The notes beneath the pieces were generated by a model, which saw only the letters and a list, made by a program, of their open reading frames with translations, was not told the DNA's origin and made no database searches. The translations under genes and the position numbers were made by a program. DNA of 64,000 bases from Marsupella aquatica (taxonomy: Eukaryota; Marchantiophyta), in assembly GCA_973895155.1 (NCBI GenBank), contig OZ316891.1, positions 19,344,001-19,408,000 on the forward strand, read 5' to 3'. Below are positions 11,546 through 23,788 of the stretch, piece by piece. Each line of letters starts with the position of its first letter. Positions within the stretch are counted from its first letter, which is position 1.

Positions 11546-13734
11546 GAACCTACAAAGAATCTATGACTAGTACCCTATTGGGTGGAGAATTGAAAAATCT
11601 GATAGAGCTTGGGAGTAAACCGCATGGGAGAGTCACTAAATGGAATCTATATAGTGTTGTCTGTTTGTCTGTCTGTCAATTGTGCAGGGAGAAACAAAGG
11701 GTGATAAGGGAAATGGCTGGGTTAAAATTAAGAAATGCCACCTCCAAGAATCTAGGGTGACAAGCAAATTGGCCAAGTGGGGATAGAAAATGTAGCTTAA
11801 ACCCAAAATGTCTAGATGAAAAGGACACACTATTCTGACAAGGGTAGAGGCTGTTGATTTCAGGGCGGCCTCTAGACAAAACATTCTTCCAGGCACCCCT
11901 ATGAGGGCTTTTCTGGTAGCTTTTGGTATGGCTTTTGTTCTTTTGTCATTGTAGGGGACTCTCTAGCAGTTTGGCTATGTCTCCTTCATGGGGTTTCATC
12001 CTCTATTATTCTCGCGTTTATTGAGTCTCACGCCTTTGGGGTCCTCTTCCTGGGTATGTTGCTTTCTGTTCTCTATAAAATCATAAATAGCACATTAAGA
12101 TAGAATAGCCTCGCCTGGACAAATATATAATCTGGAGTCAATCAACCAAGGAAGGGATTTCGGACCGAGGGCGAGGGCGAGGGCGAGTGGAGGCTCTATG
12201 GAACCCTTCTCCACTACCAGCCCCCTCAGTCAGAGCCCCGCTTCACAGAGTGAGGCAAAAAGATGACACCGACAAGATTCTTTGCATTTGCATGGACTTT
12301 GCGATTATTCACTCAACGACGGCGGAATGTCAATCAGAGCGCTCGATGATGATCTCTTTCTTTCCGTGACTCCATTTCCGAAGACGACGAAGGGATGGTC
12401 ACCCGCCCGCTGCTGCTGAGTTGCTGTGTTCGGTAGCAATGACAATCGCACCAAAGGAGAGTAGCTGCGGATCATCGAGCGCGGAGGGAGGCAGGCAGCC
12501 CTCGTGAAAGCAAGGCGGAGGGAGGGAGGCAGCCCTCGTGAAAGGCGGAGGAAGAAACGATCCCGGATCGACCTACTACTGGAAACGAACGACATCATAC
12601 CCTTTTCTCCCATTGCCGCCGTTGACGGATTCGAGTTTGCATGCAGGCAGGAAAGAACCGGTTGAAGAATGAGAAATTCACTGAGTGACCGAGCAAGTGA
12701 AAGTTTGATCGACTCGAATATGATTGGAATAATTGCAAAAGTTCACCACGTCTGAGATGACATCATTAGACAGGACAGTAGGAAAACCCGGACAAGAGTT
12801 CACTAGGTAGATGAGTAGAACGATGGTGGAGACCGTCATTTAGGTACGTTGTGATTGACCAGGATGTCGGCATAAGGCAGATGAAGTCCCAAGATTCTGA
12901 AATGGCTTCCAGCGCTCTACTATCTGCATAGTCCTGGAACAGCTTGCGCTATGACTCATTTGCTCAGATGTCGTTTCGACGTTCTTACTAATGGAAAGCA
13001 ATCTCAGTGTTCCTAGTCCTGTATTAGTAGCAAAATTCTAGATAGTAATCGCAGGCTGAAATCGTAAGAAGCAGTGTTGGAGTTCAAAATCGCTTGGAGC
13101 TACTAGTTCTTACTACCAAATTCACATTTGAACTCTGAGGTTTGAACCAGCCGAATATTCCAGTCAGGCTTCCTGTTGTCTGCATTGCCATCGTCTACGT
13201 GCATGCTTGGCTTTTGGAGGTAACCAGAAACATGGCGGGCTGCAGCTGGGAGTCGTAAGATCTCGCCCACCACAAACCCACGGGGAATGGAGGATAGATA
13301 AGAAATTTGAGGTCAGTAGAAGTGGCCGGCAGCTGCAAATTTACAACTTTGCAGCAGCCTAGCCGCCAGCATGTATTGTCAAATCTGAAAGAAACATGAA
13401 TGTCGCAGGCGACCTAAGGAAAGGCCGACCAGCGGAATTCATCGAGGCTGAGTATGCAAGACATTGATCGTCTATTCAGTGGTGATTTAATTACAGTCTG
13501 TACTAGAATTCGCGAATTCTGGTCCGAGCCAGGGGCGTGTCGAGAAGTGCTTTTAATTTGTAGTCAGAATTTTGCCCTTAGAATTGACTGAATTTCCCGC
13601 TGGAATTCCTTCTACGAGTGAAACGAGAGCTCGAACCCCCACTGGAGAATCGCTTGCCGTGAATCAGAACAGAAACGCTTGTATCAGAAGCTCTAAAGTT
13701 CGTCCATCATCACACGAACTATCCATGCCATGAT

Positions 13735-13740
13735 TATAAA
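13735..13740 (+). promoter_or_regulatory. Possible TATA box of the RING-H2 gene
   Basis: TATAAA lies 83 bp upstream of the RING-H2 start codon, a sensible distance for a short 5' leader in a single-exon gene. Confidence 0.4.
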
Positions 13741-13817
13741 TTCATTGCGGTCCGTGAAGCCGTCCAATAAAAATTCGGTGAGCAGAGCTTATCGTTTGAG
13801 CTGATTCAAGGAGATAC

Positions 13818-14906
13818 ATGTGGCGTCGATTTCATTTCCAGTCGAGAGCGATAGATGCAATGACAATAAATTCGAGCCCTGGGTCTCCATATGGGGAGCA
13901 GGCGGATAGCAGCAAGAATATGGTGGCGAACGACAAGGTCATACTATTGGCCACGGGGGCATTCTTCGGCCTTATGTTTTTGCTGTTCGGTATCCAGATC
14001 TACGTGAGATGTATCTGGCGGAGAATTGAAACGGAAGCCATGGGACTGGCGGAAGACTCCGAAGAGATGACTCGGACCGAAAACTACATTCGGGAGGTCG
14101 GTACGGGGAGGAGAAATTGGCGCCGGAGGCTTGATCACTATTTGGACGAGCGGAACGACAGCTCCAGTCCCGCACAACAAATTAACTCGATCGGACTTGA
14201 CAAATCCGTGCTGGAGCTTCTTCCAACTTTCATATTTAGTGAGGGCGCTGCGTCCAGGGACGAAATAGTGTGTGCAGTGTGTCTCGAGGAGTTCGTGGAT
14301 GGCGAAAGTGGCCGTGTTATTCCCAGATGTAGCCACTGCTTCCACGTGCAGTGCATAGACATGTGGTTTCTCTCGCATTCCTCTTGCCCCCTTTGCCGCT
14401 GTGAAGTCACTTTGCCCTCCCCGGAAACTGTGTCCAGTACTCTTCTTCCAAACAACCAAAACTGTCCTGATCTTTCTCCCGACCGCTCGGAACAGCAGCA
14501 ACAGGAGGCGCAGCCAAGTGCAACTCCTTCACTGGAATGTCCTCCAGTGTCGTCCTCTGCACCGGACGCTGAAAGTGCTTCAATAAATTCGAATAATGCG
14601 CTCTATTTGGAACGAGGATCCTCCTTGTCAAGGCGAGCAGCAGCTATAGCGTTGGAGATATCTGATTATGAGTGCATTAATGTAACGGAAGAAGATCCCT
14701 CTATGTCGGCAGTCGGGGCACCGCGGCGGCTACAAGAGAACACTACAACCGTGGCATCTTCCGCGTCGATAGGAAGTCCCCGTCATGCAAGGACGAGAAG
14801 CTACTTGGCAGTAGAGATCATCGCTGAATACCAACTGGACGCTACAGGCGCAATGTCACGGATAGATTCATCTTCCATCCAGGAGGTTCGTCTGCAGCCA
14901 GCCTGA
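13818..14906 (+). CDS. ATL-type RING-H2 E3 ubiquitin ligase
   Basis: Intronless 362-aa membrane RING protein, typical of the plant ATL family, which transfers ubiquitin from E2 to substrates at cellular membranes. A hydrophobic segment at about residues 40-63 follows a short N-terminus. A GLD motif (IGLDKSVLELLPTF, about 125-138) precedes the RING. The RING-H2 ligands are C152, C155, C171, H173, H176, C179, C190 and C193 with spacing C-x2-C-x15-C-x-H-x2-H-x2-C-x10-C-x2-C. W183 lies at the conserved E2-contact position. The C-terminal 165 residues are Ser/Gln/Pro-rich and of unknown role. Alternative in-frame Mets at residues 15 and 35 exist, but the first is used here. All catalytic ligands are intact. 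The substrate cannot be inferred. Confidence 0.95.
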   Translation: MWRRFHFQSRAIDAMTINSSPGSPYGEQADSSKNMVANDKVILLATGAFFGLMFLLFGIQIYVRCIWRRIETEAMGLAEDSEEMTRTENYIREVGTGRRNWRRRLDHYLDERNDSSSPAQQINSIGLDKSVLELLPTFIFSEGAASRDEIVCAVCLEEFVDGESGRVIPRCSHCFHVQCIDMWFLSHSSCPLCRCEVTLPSPETVSSTLLPNNQNCPDLSPDRSEQQQQEAQPSATPSLECPPVSSSAPDAESASINSNNALYLERGSSLSRRAAAIALEISDYECINVTEEDPSMSAVGAPRRLQENTTTVASSASIGSPRHARTRSYLAVEIIAEYQLDATGAMSRIDSSSIQEVRLQPA

Positions 14907-14978
14907 TAAAGAATTTGCCTGTTCTATTCATGATTTTTTCGTACGATTTTGATGGATTTGTCTTAGTTTTGAACGTCA

Positions 14979-14984
14979 AATAAA
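14979..14984 (+). terminator. Possible polyadenylation signal of RING-H2 gene
   Basis: AATAAA 73 bp after the stop codon, on the coding strand. Confidence 0.4.
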
Positions 14985-15740
14985 GCCCAAGGCTCAGAGT
15001 TCCGAGGACTTGGAATCCTCGAACTAAGTTTCATGTTCCTGAGTTTCAACTTCTACGAAATATCATCAACAATCGCACTCAATGATCTATCTGTATTGCT
15101 CCAGACATCACAGATTTCCACAAACTATTAGAATCATCGCAGAGCATTTCGGATCCAAGGAATAGATCCTCGATGCCGGCCACCGGAGGTTGAATTATGT
15201 CCACTTCCATTGACAACAGTTATCACTGCGGATGGATAATTCTGTCGACTGGAGTGGTCAATGGCGGGCTTGCGGACGATCAGGAAGAATGAAGTCACTC
15301 CCTGTGACTGTGACTGTGACTGTGCTGTGAAGGTTTCTCCATCCCCAACATTGATCAGGACTCGTTTCGAAAGCACCTACGGATGATAATAAGTCATTAC
15401 AGGAGATACCATGAAATCAGACGTCGTATTTAGTAAGGGTCGATGTATTTTGTTGAATGAGAATAGGCGAGTCGGTTGAATGCCTCGGGATTGGGCCCAA
15501 TTAACATTCAGGTCAGGTTTGCTAGATCGACACTTCTGACTCGAAATTAGCTCCCGAAGTGGTTCCGATCTAGCTGATCGACTCTTCTCGTTGGCGTAGA
15601 CTCTCCCCGCCAATCACCCTCGGAACGGCCAAGGTTATCTACACTAAGTTAGTAATGGAGCCGAGCTTCGGTACTGTCCGAGGAAACTAAGGATGTCAAG
15701 TGTCCACCAGCATGTGGACTCGAAGTTTGATCCATACCCG

Positions 15741-15985
15741 GATCCACGGAATAACGAGTAATTCAGCAGGATACAGGTATCCTAGCATCTCGATGTCTGA
15801 TCCCTACAATAACGAGCGACTAATTCAGCAGGATACAGAAATCCTAGCATCTCGATGTCTGATCCATAGAATAACGAGCAATTTATTCAGCAGGATACAG
15901 GTATCCTAGCATCTCGATGTCTGATCCATAGAATAACGAGCAATCAGTTCAGCAGGATACATTTATTCTAGCATCTCGATGCGCC
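15741..15985. repeat. Four-copy 62-bp tandem array
   Basis: The word cagcaggatac recurs at 15764, 15826, 15888 and 15950, exactly 62 bp apart. Each unit contains ctagcatctcgatg, and two of the units carry the perfect short inverted repeat GGATAC-AG-GTATCC. Units differ at a few sites. It lies between the RING-H2 gene and the oxygenase gene. Confidence 0.9.
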
Positions 15986-16199
15986 GCACCGTTAATAACA
16001 GCGGACGAGAGCGAAGTTCTCGAACGTTCCTTTTGTCGACAACGAAGATCTCATCATGATGTTGGCAGTCAGAAGGTCCGGACATTTTGTACTAGAATGT
16101 ATCATGAATGTATTCACTTGATTTGTGCAGAGTTGAGGTTTCCATTCCTTAATTTCTAAACACGTCTTCAGTCCAAGTTTTTGTTGAAGAAATCATACT

Positions 16200-16665
16200 A
16201 GTAATGGGCAATCAAAAGCTATTCCCTGTTCATTACAAGCTTTAGTCGAATAATTTACCTAATCAAGCATTCCAAGATTTAGTTGAATACTCTAACCAAT
16301 TCCAAGATTTAGTTGAATACTCTAACCAATAAAGCGCCATCAAAAGCTATTAAGATATTCCAAGATTTAGTTGAATACTCTAGCTAATAAAGAGCAATCA
16401 AAAGCTACTAAGTTACTCCCTGTTCATTCCAGGACTTAGTTGAATAATCTAGCTCATAAAGGAAGATTTAGTTGAATCATCCAACTCAAAGCTACTAAGC
16501 TATTCCAAGATTTAGTTGAATACTCTAGCCAATCAAGAGCAATCAAAATCTACTAAATTACTCCCTGTTCATTCCAGGACTTGGTCGAAATCTGACTCAT
16601 AAAGCAAGATTGAGTTGAATAATCTAACTTATAAGGCCCAATCAATCCCTGGTTTAGGGATGGGG
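16200..16665. repeat. Degenerate tandem repeat array
   Basis: Many imperfect copies of ttccaagatttagttgaat with interleaved aatcaaaagctactaag and tactccctgttcattcca. Unit length varies from about 30 to 100 bp, suggesting a higher-order array that has decayed. Confidence 0.8.
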
Positions 16666-17421
16666 GCAAACATGACCACGAAAATAGCATGGAATCCTTT
16701 TTTCTCCTCATCTCTATGTTGTTTTTCTCCTCCACTCTATTTACTAAATATCAGGCTAGTCACAGTAATTGGAGGAATGCATCAGCCTTACAAAACATCA
16801 CACAAACAGATGATCGTACTATTTCATTCATTCTCAGGGTATCGCTTCTAAAATCTCTCGTATCATATGCTGAGGTCAAATTATGACAAAGAATAATGCA
16901 AAGAATGTGTATGGGAGCAAGGACTCAAAAATTCAAGAATATCACAAAAAAGTCATTATGTGACTACTTTCTGTACCACTAATTTTTTAGTTGATAAGGG
17001 TATCTAGAAATAGTACAAGCCGTCATAGGTGATTGAGTGTGCATTGAAATAGTGAGACCCCCGAATCTTCATTGCTCTCGAGGGACAAAGGAAAAGCCGG
17101 GTACTGTCCTTTCGCAAATGGAAGTCTCTCGAAGCAATACCACATATCGACACAAGTGATCTAGATTCAAACGCTTGTAAGTAACCACTTTGTAGGTACA
17201 ATTGGACTCATCAACTGGCTATTGACGTTCCAAATATCGGTGTACATGATAGCACTTCCATTACGCTGGTGCATATGAATGCTTTTGTTAAAAGAAACGC
17301 ACCTAGTTCTTGGTCAATTACAAAGCACATTACCACATTTACAGACTACAGCGTTGAACTTCAACTCAAGTCCAAGAATGAAGTTTACATATTATATCTA
17401 CAATCCAAATAGTCGAGAATC

Positions 17422-20400
17422 TTAGCCAAAGTTTGTGAGCACCTTGCTAGTGACATGCTCACCGTAATCGACAGCATCATATAATGACTTTCCCCCTGTT
17501 CTTACTATACACGTCTCCAACGGTTCAACCACAGCTTCAAAATTGGGCTGCAATGAAAAGACGAGAGTGACGTCCATCATCAATTCCAAGTTTAGGTCCA
17601 TTCATTCAAAACATATGGCCAAGTAAAGGGCTCACCACAAGCACGAAGCGAAATGTCACCATGGATGAAATACACAACACTAAAGAGATTGTCCACTCAT
17701 TAATATGCAGATTGAGCCACGGACCAAAAAGAAATGTCTTCTAGATACAAAGATCTTCTGCAATATGTATAACACACAGAATGGAAGTAAAAAGTTTTAG
17801 TGAGCTCCTCTCTTGGCAATCTTCTCCATGCGAAATCATACCTCGTAGAAGAAGGGTACAGAAACTCTGTACTTGGACTCATTGTTAAGCACTCGATGGA
17901 TCGTAGGTTGGTAAATTCCATTGCTCCAAATCTGGGGACATCATAGATTAGAACTGTACTAGACTCGCCAGCTGTGGCTCTCGGTGAATGGAACTCCTGA
18001 CGTGGGAACTGATCGATATCTCTTTTGAAACTCTTCCCATCTATTTGTTGACAAAAATATATAGATAGAAGCTAGAGCGAGAATATCTCACAATCCACAT
18101 TTGCGAAGTTCTGTATTTGATACTTGAGTAACTCCCAGGTTAAAGCGAGCGAAAAGTTCGACTCACGAGCACCATCTTCGTTATAAACCATACGACTGAC
18201 GAGTTGAATGGGAAAAGAAAGTCCGCCAACTTCCCTTCTTTAGAATTACGAGTTGAAGACCCTAACCATCTATTGTTACTGCCACATGACTCCGCGTTGA
18301 TGACTAATACAGAGTTTGGAGTAAGAACGTTGTGCAAAAATATTACCTTCAACATGTCACCAATATTGACCACAAACGTTCCTGGAATGGGGTCGGCCCA
18401 AATCCATTCTCCTGCCTGATTCTTCACCTGCATACAAGAGGCAGCATGCTTTCCTTTCTTGGTTTCTGGCCTTTGAACATCATGAGCAGACTTCTATTGA
18501 ACGTGCATTGGAAAACAAGTGAAAATCATGAGCAGACTTCTCTGGAATATTGGAAAACTAGTGAAAATCACTGGAAGTTTGACATCTTGTTCGTCTAAAT
18601 TATACGTGATGAGAACCTGGAGGGCCTTGACGTTGTCATCTTGGTTGACAAGAGTGAGTAAACCTACATGCACGAAAAACCTCATATTGTTAACATCGCC
18701 CATGTGACTTAATCAACCACAACATTCATGGACTGCAGATCCAGTCCTGCGAACTACCCACTTTCGTGTACTCATGTAGGAATCCAAAAATTTAAAACTA
18801 AGAGTACATTTTATGACTGATCGCTCAATTATGGTAACCACGGGTCAATTCTCAATTCGTGGGCGCTTCTTGCCGCCAATGAGCTCCCTACCTAGAAAAA
18901 CAATTAGAGCCGTGAACTCCCTAAAATCATATTCCCGTTGGATAATGTCCGCCTGTTTCACCATCTTGAATTCAGCTCACTTCATAAATCCTTTACATAA
19001 AAATATTGGCCAGAGGGCTACCATACACGACAAAAATAATGTAATTTGTTGAAAGCGACAAAGTTGCCTTAACATTTCCACAAGGAATGGTGACATACCA
19101 TAGTCTGTATGCTCTCCACTGCACAAAGATTGATTGTCCACACCAGATACACAACAAAACAGAGAATAACTTTAAGTACGGCTTTACATACAAGTATGAA
19201 AAAGTATGGCAGTTCAAAGGGTTTAATTCAGAAGAAAGTAGTAAATGGAGAAAATTAATGGTCGCGGTTTAGCTCACCACCCAACGTCTTCAAGTCTTTG
19301 GTCGGGAATCGGTGGATAGCCAATCATACGTAATATCCAGAAAGGGTCACCTGCTCGTGTTCCTTCGAACATTCCAGTAGATCCATTCAAAGCTAATCCT
19401 ACTCCTCGCATTATAACTTTCCCCAGATCTGCATAAAATGGATGGAATATGTCAAATGTGACATGATAAACTACATCAACATAGACGTGTTACAGAACAC
19501 CATTTTGGTTGTCTTGTAATGGCAAACATAAAGAAGTCCGCGGACGTGGTGGTATTGACACTTCATCTATTCTTCTTGGAGGCTATCCAGTGGATACACT
19601 CATCAGGGAAGCATATGCCCTCGCATAAACCAAGGACCACAACTGGTTACCTTGCATCGCCTGAAGATATTCCTGCAGAAGTGGTTGAAATCGGAGTGGT
19701 TTATCTGGCCTGCAGGCGTGTACATAACCAACTCCGAAAGGTATGATTTCGACTCAAGTAGAAACCAATGAATCTTTTGGGTCGAGACACTTTTAAAAAA
19801 GTAGAAGTTATTCCAAGACCACACAAAATACCATATAAAAACTAGGAAAGGAGAACTTAAGGGGTTGCAAAAAGTGATCAGCTGATCAAACTAACCCTTT
19901 AGAGAAGTTCGGATTAAAACAATTCATCATCTAAGCTATTAAAGTGTGTAAATTCAGAACTTGGCAAAGAAAAACTGGCACACTGCTGCAGAAGAGCCAG
20001 CAAACAGATATTTCACCATCTCCAGAGTGTCTAGGGCATTATCTATGTACCCACCATTTATTTTGGCCCAATAAGGGGTGTCCAGACATTGATGCAGGGA
20101 ATCTGCCATTCCAGTCTCTGAAGTACTGTAAATACCAATTATCCCAACAAGCCAGTTCAAGGGGTCAGGATTGAAGAATGGCACTTTCTCAAGTTCTGAC
20201 GAATTACAGTACTACATGCTCGTTCAAACCTTGTATAGTCACGTGATTGAAGAGTTTATACAGATATGGGAGCTCACGTCAATAGCTTCATGCAGGTCTG
20301 GGATGCCTTTTGTGATATTTTCTCCCAATTTCTGGTATCCTCTGCCTTCACCGAATACCACATCACTTTCAGGATTCCCAAACTCATTAGAGTCCTCGTC

Positions 20401-22217
20401 CCACAGTTCTAAGGGCTAAAGCTCGCAAATTACTTGGCTTTCACTTCTAGATTCATTGGCACGCTCTGGTGCACTTCTCAGCCACACCGAGATGCATTAA
20501 AATGTCAACATCTACCACTGAGTGCAATAATCATGTTAGGAACCACAGAAAAAGCAGGAAGAACTTGAAGTCAGGAGACAGCAAACCTGTATCCAGAAGT
20601 GCTGTTCATACTTATTCGGAGCTTCTCTTCTCTAGATAACTTGAAAAATTCACGTCCAACTTCCCGAACACCATCAAGTAAGTCGGCCGACACACCATGC
20701 CCTTTCTGCAAGAAGACTTGTGTGAGTACCAAACAATAGTTGTTGATGTATCTTATCTGGGCCCGCTGACTTCAATGCAACAAACAAGCATAAAATACAT
20801 GTAGCTGATTTGAAATCAAACTCTCTATCTGTAGCTCCTGTTGTCAGTTAACTCGAGAAAAACGACGCCAGCTCTTTACTCAAGATGAAAGATGTCTTCC
20901 CTTCTGACATTCTGAAAGTCTTTTAAATGAGAATCTGAGCAGACGACTGCAAACATTGCTTAACAGAAACGGCGAGTATCTTTCGAACTGTGAAAGGTTC
21001 GTACCACGTAGAAAAACCCAACATTCCTGCACGCATCATCGATCTCCTTCACAACATGCAAAACTTTGGGATTGCCTACATCGTGTGCAACGTCAAGCCT
21101 CGTTGTTACAAGAGGCTCTATATCTGTTACACAACCCAGTTCCCAGCATACAATTAGTCACAGCAATAAATCTCGTCTGATCGCTATTAAATTAACCTAT
21201 TCTCTCGACTTTGACTATCTTGATTCTGCAATTCTGTAAGCTAGACATCTTTTCATAAGAGAAGGCCAGGCATGAAAATTGATACAGCGCAGGAGTGACA
21301 CCGTTTAAAACTTAACGCACAGAAAGGATATGGACGAATAATGCGTTGCTTTAAGAGACAAGCTGGCCATGACAGACAGTTCAAGAGGCAAATAACTGAA
21401 ATGTAGTGAGAAACTACAATTGAGAGAACAGAACCAGAAAAAGAGGCATAGAGCTTGAATTGATTACAAATGACAATAAAACCTTGAATAGAATTTAGTT
21501 GAGCCGTGGTACAAGATTGTAACAAAACTAATAGACAGATGTCACCGGGACTGCACCAAGTCTACAGAATCAAAGAATCGAATTGAATACCATGGTGTCA
21601 CACACACCCCGAGGCAAATTACCAGAGGAGAGAAGAAGCAACAAGCCAATTGAGTACAAACAGCAAGGAGAAACAAGAATAAACAAGAATTAAGGCTCAA
21701 TTAGACCGAAAATTAAACTAGAAACTAACTTCGTGCTTAATCAGCTACACTATCATGTTCTGACCAATTGGTCCTCACAAACAACAAGTTCCCCAAAAGA
21801 CAAAGTGAGAAGACAAATGACTGCATTGCACAGTCAACGATTCCCAAACCGAAGGGTCTACGGGAGAACGGACATGGGGACAGAGGACGTGAGCGGGGAA
21901 CACACACGAGTCTCAACAGAGATGGGTGTAACTCCAACAGTTCGAATTGTGGAAAAGAGAGATGTCTTCCAAGAGCAAAGAGAGAGCGAGAGCGAGAGAT
22001 CTGTCACGGAAACGAGAAGCACATGTGCGTCACTGGGCTTTAAGAGACAGCAAACAAACGAAATCTCCAGAGAACTCTCATTCGAGCTCTCACCGATTAT
22101 AGGAATTGACGTAAAGCTTGCAGCTCCTCCTACTATTCTACTCTGGTGTTGAAGGAGGGATCGAGCAGGAGCAGCCAAGGCACTACTGTTAGTCGAAAAA
22201 CTTCGGAGAGCCATCAT
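17422..22217 (-). CDS. 2-oxoglutarate/Fe(II)-dependent oxygenase
   Basis: Non-heme iron oxygenase of the plant DOXC class (isopenicillin-N-synthase-like fold), which oxidises small molecules with 2-oxoglutarate and O2. The substrate is unknown. Twelve exons on the minus strand: 22094-22217, 21005-21123, 20587-20705, 20278-20341, 20055-20125, 19651-19709, 19278-19428, 19099-19118, 18617-18663, 18347-18427, 17842-17931, 17422-17547. All junctions are GT-AG and phase-consistent, giving 356 aa. The DIOX_N part reads [20 protein letters not shown]. Iron ligands are H239 and D241 (GEHTDYG) and H297 (TIHRV). The 2OG-binding pair is R307-x-S309 ([10 protein letters not shown]). The first 36 residues are rich in Ser, Ala and Arg with no acid, so a mitochondrial or plastid targeting peptide is likely (inference). 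The start is one of two adjacent ATGs, at 22217 or 22214. Confidence 0.93.
18482..18575. repeat. 45-bp duplication in an oxygenase intron
   Basis: The segment catgagcagacttct...tggaaaac...agtgaaaatca is present twice in the intron between exons 9 and 10. Confidence 0.75.
19099..19118 (-). other. 20-nt microexon with the HxD iron-binding motif
   Basis: Exon 8 of the oxygenase. It has the acceptor TTTGTGCAG and donor ATG-GTATGT. The upstream exon ends in phase 2 (tg) and the downstream exon begins with gt, so the 20 nt encode C-GEHTDY-G across both junctions. Without it the iron ligands H239 and D241 are lost and the frame shifts. Confidence 0.9.
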
Positions 22218-23673
22218 CGGTTCCAATTTGCAGAAGCAACCATATACTTTTATCAATTGTCAGTTGAGCACGATGTTTGGATATCAATTCCTGACTTCCT
22301 CCTCCTCTGATTATTGTCTGACCCACAATTCTACTCAAATGTGAAATCAGCCAGTGATGGTAGAGTAGGACGCCTAAACAGGAGAGCTCTAAGCTGTTAA
22401 TCTAGTCCGGCCTGGAGTATTGTACTCTACTAAACTCTTCCCAAACACCCATCCGCCCTTCTCCTCCCCCACCCCACCAATTCTTTCTTTTTCAATATGG
22501 TGAATTCCATCGTCTTATGCGCTCATACAACTCAGGCCCTAGAAATTAAGGTGAATTTTATTCTTTCTAGTGATTATGTTCCTTTGTACTTTCAGGGATT
22601 CTGGGAGCATAATGCTCCGATCAATAATCACCTCTTTAGAAAGATTCTCCTTTACTTTTATCCATCTTTAGAACTATTCTACTCTACTTTTACTAAAGTT
22701 CAAAAATTGAATTATTCTACTCTACTTTAACTAAAGTTCAAAAAATAAAAATCTAGGTGACCTTTAATGTAATATGTTTGTGGAGCTATAACCGGCAATG
22801 AATTGAATAAACTTATTCTATTTTACATTTTTTGAAAAGCTTGAACACATATAAAAATAAATCCTTATTTTTATTTACAAAAAAATTACAAACAAAACAA
22901 ACCACTTCCTCTTATGGCCTCTGTCACCCATCTTGCGTTCCTTTGCTCTAACTTTCGCCCTCCTTACCAACAATAATGATCAAAATTATTATAAAAGAAA
23001 TGTATTATCTACATTTTTTCTTTCCTTGCATTTCATTAAATTTCCCTTGCATTTGTTTGTTTTGCCTTGAAGTTGTTGTCTTGTCTTGACATTGTTATCA
23101 CCCCCACATGTTTCCCTCATCTGGGCATCTAATTTCAATTCATTGTCACTTTGAAGGAAGTGTAGCTTACCTACTCCTCTAGCAGATTTTCAAAACTAAA
23201 ACATATTTTGAATATATAGATCAATCAACTTTTATAATTAAACCCAAATTTTGAAAAAATGTGATCCATGGAGTTTAGGGTTTAAAAAACCAGCATAGTG
23301 GTCCATGGGAACATCATTTTCCCAAAAAATGGTTAATTTATTCACTTCAAATCCGTGAATTCAGTTTGCAATACGGTATCGAGCACAGCTATACAGTACA
23401 GGTAGTACAGTACAGTATCACGGATTTGAAGCAGTGGGTGACGACTTCATATGTGCCGTATAGTAGTGTGTCACCGGCTCATTGACAGATTGATTGCTTG
23501 TCCTTTGGAGAATTGGAGCAGCGGCGGATCGCAGCTGCATTCACAGCAAGCTGCACGAACAGAGACAGATAGATTTGGTGCATGCAAGGGCCCCGCCTCG
23601 CCTTCGCTTTGGTATGGGTTGATAGCTCGCGCCAATGCCTCTTCTTCGCACGCCAAGCCAGGGCAGGTGAATT
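22218..23673. other. Intergenic, AT-rich
   Basis: 5' flank of the oxygenase gene followed by AT-rich DNA. No gene recognised. Confidence 0.45.
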
Positions 23674-23788
23674 GTCCAGACCACAGAGGCTCGATTGAAA
23701 AGGCTTTGACGATCTTCTGGTCGAATTGCGTGTCCAGACCACAGAGGCTCGATTGGAAAGGCTTTGACGATCTTCTGGTCGAATTGCG
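23674..23788. repeat. 58-bp perfect-type tandem duplication
   Basis: The unit gtccagaccacagaggctcg...tggtcgaattgcg begins at 23674 and 23732, with a single visible difference. It is in the upstream region of the ALDH12 gene, about 0.75 kb before its start codon. Confidence 0.9.

Larger units (their letters stand above)
10443..13734. other. Intergenic with simple repeats
   Basis: No gene recognised. It holds a purine-rich repeat at 11.34-11.54 kb, a GGGCGA run near 12170-12186 and a roughly 40-bp duplication near 12484-12550. The minus-strand open frame at 12305-12613 is coincident with the low-complexity part and has no known domain. Confidence 0.4.

Noticed and set aside
13944-14501. Minus-strand open frame of 185 codons
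   Set aside because: It is antisense to the RING-H2 gene, whose zinc ligands are perfectly spaced on the plus strand.
15741-15985. CRISPR array
   Set aside because: Units are tandem repeats without unique spacers, in a eukaryotic genome.
17700-17921. Independent minus-strand gene at 17.7-17.9 kb
   Set aside because: It overlaps exon 11 of the oxygenase in a different frame; the real exon reads [14 protein letters not shown].
20222-20231. tRNA T-loop-like word gttcaaacc
   Set aside because: No acceptor stem, D-arm or anticodon arm could be folded around it, and it lies in an intron of the oxygenase gene.
17422-22217. Oxygenase as a pseudogene
   Set aside because: An apparent phase conflict before exon 4 disappears when the acceptor at 20342-20344 is used; all active-site residues are intact.
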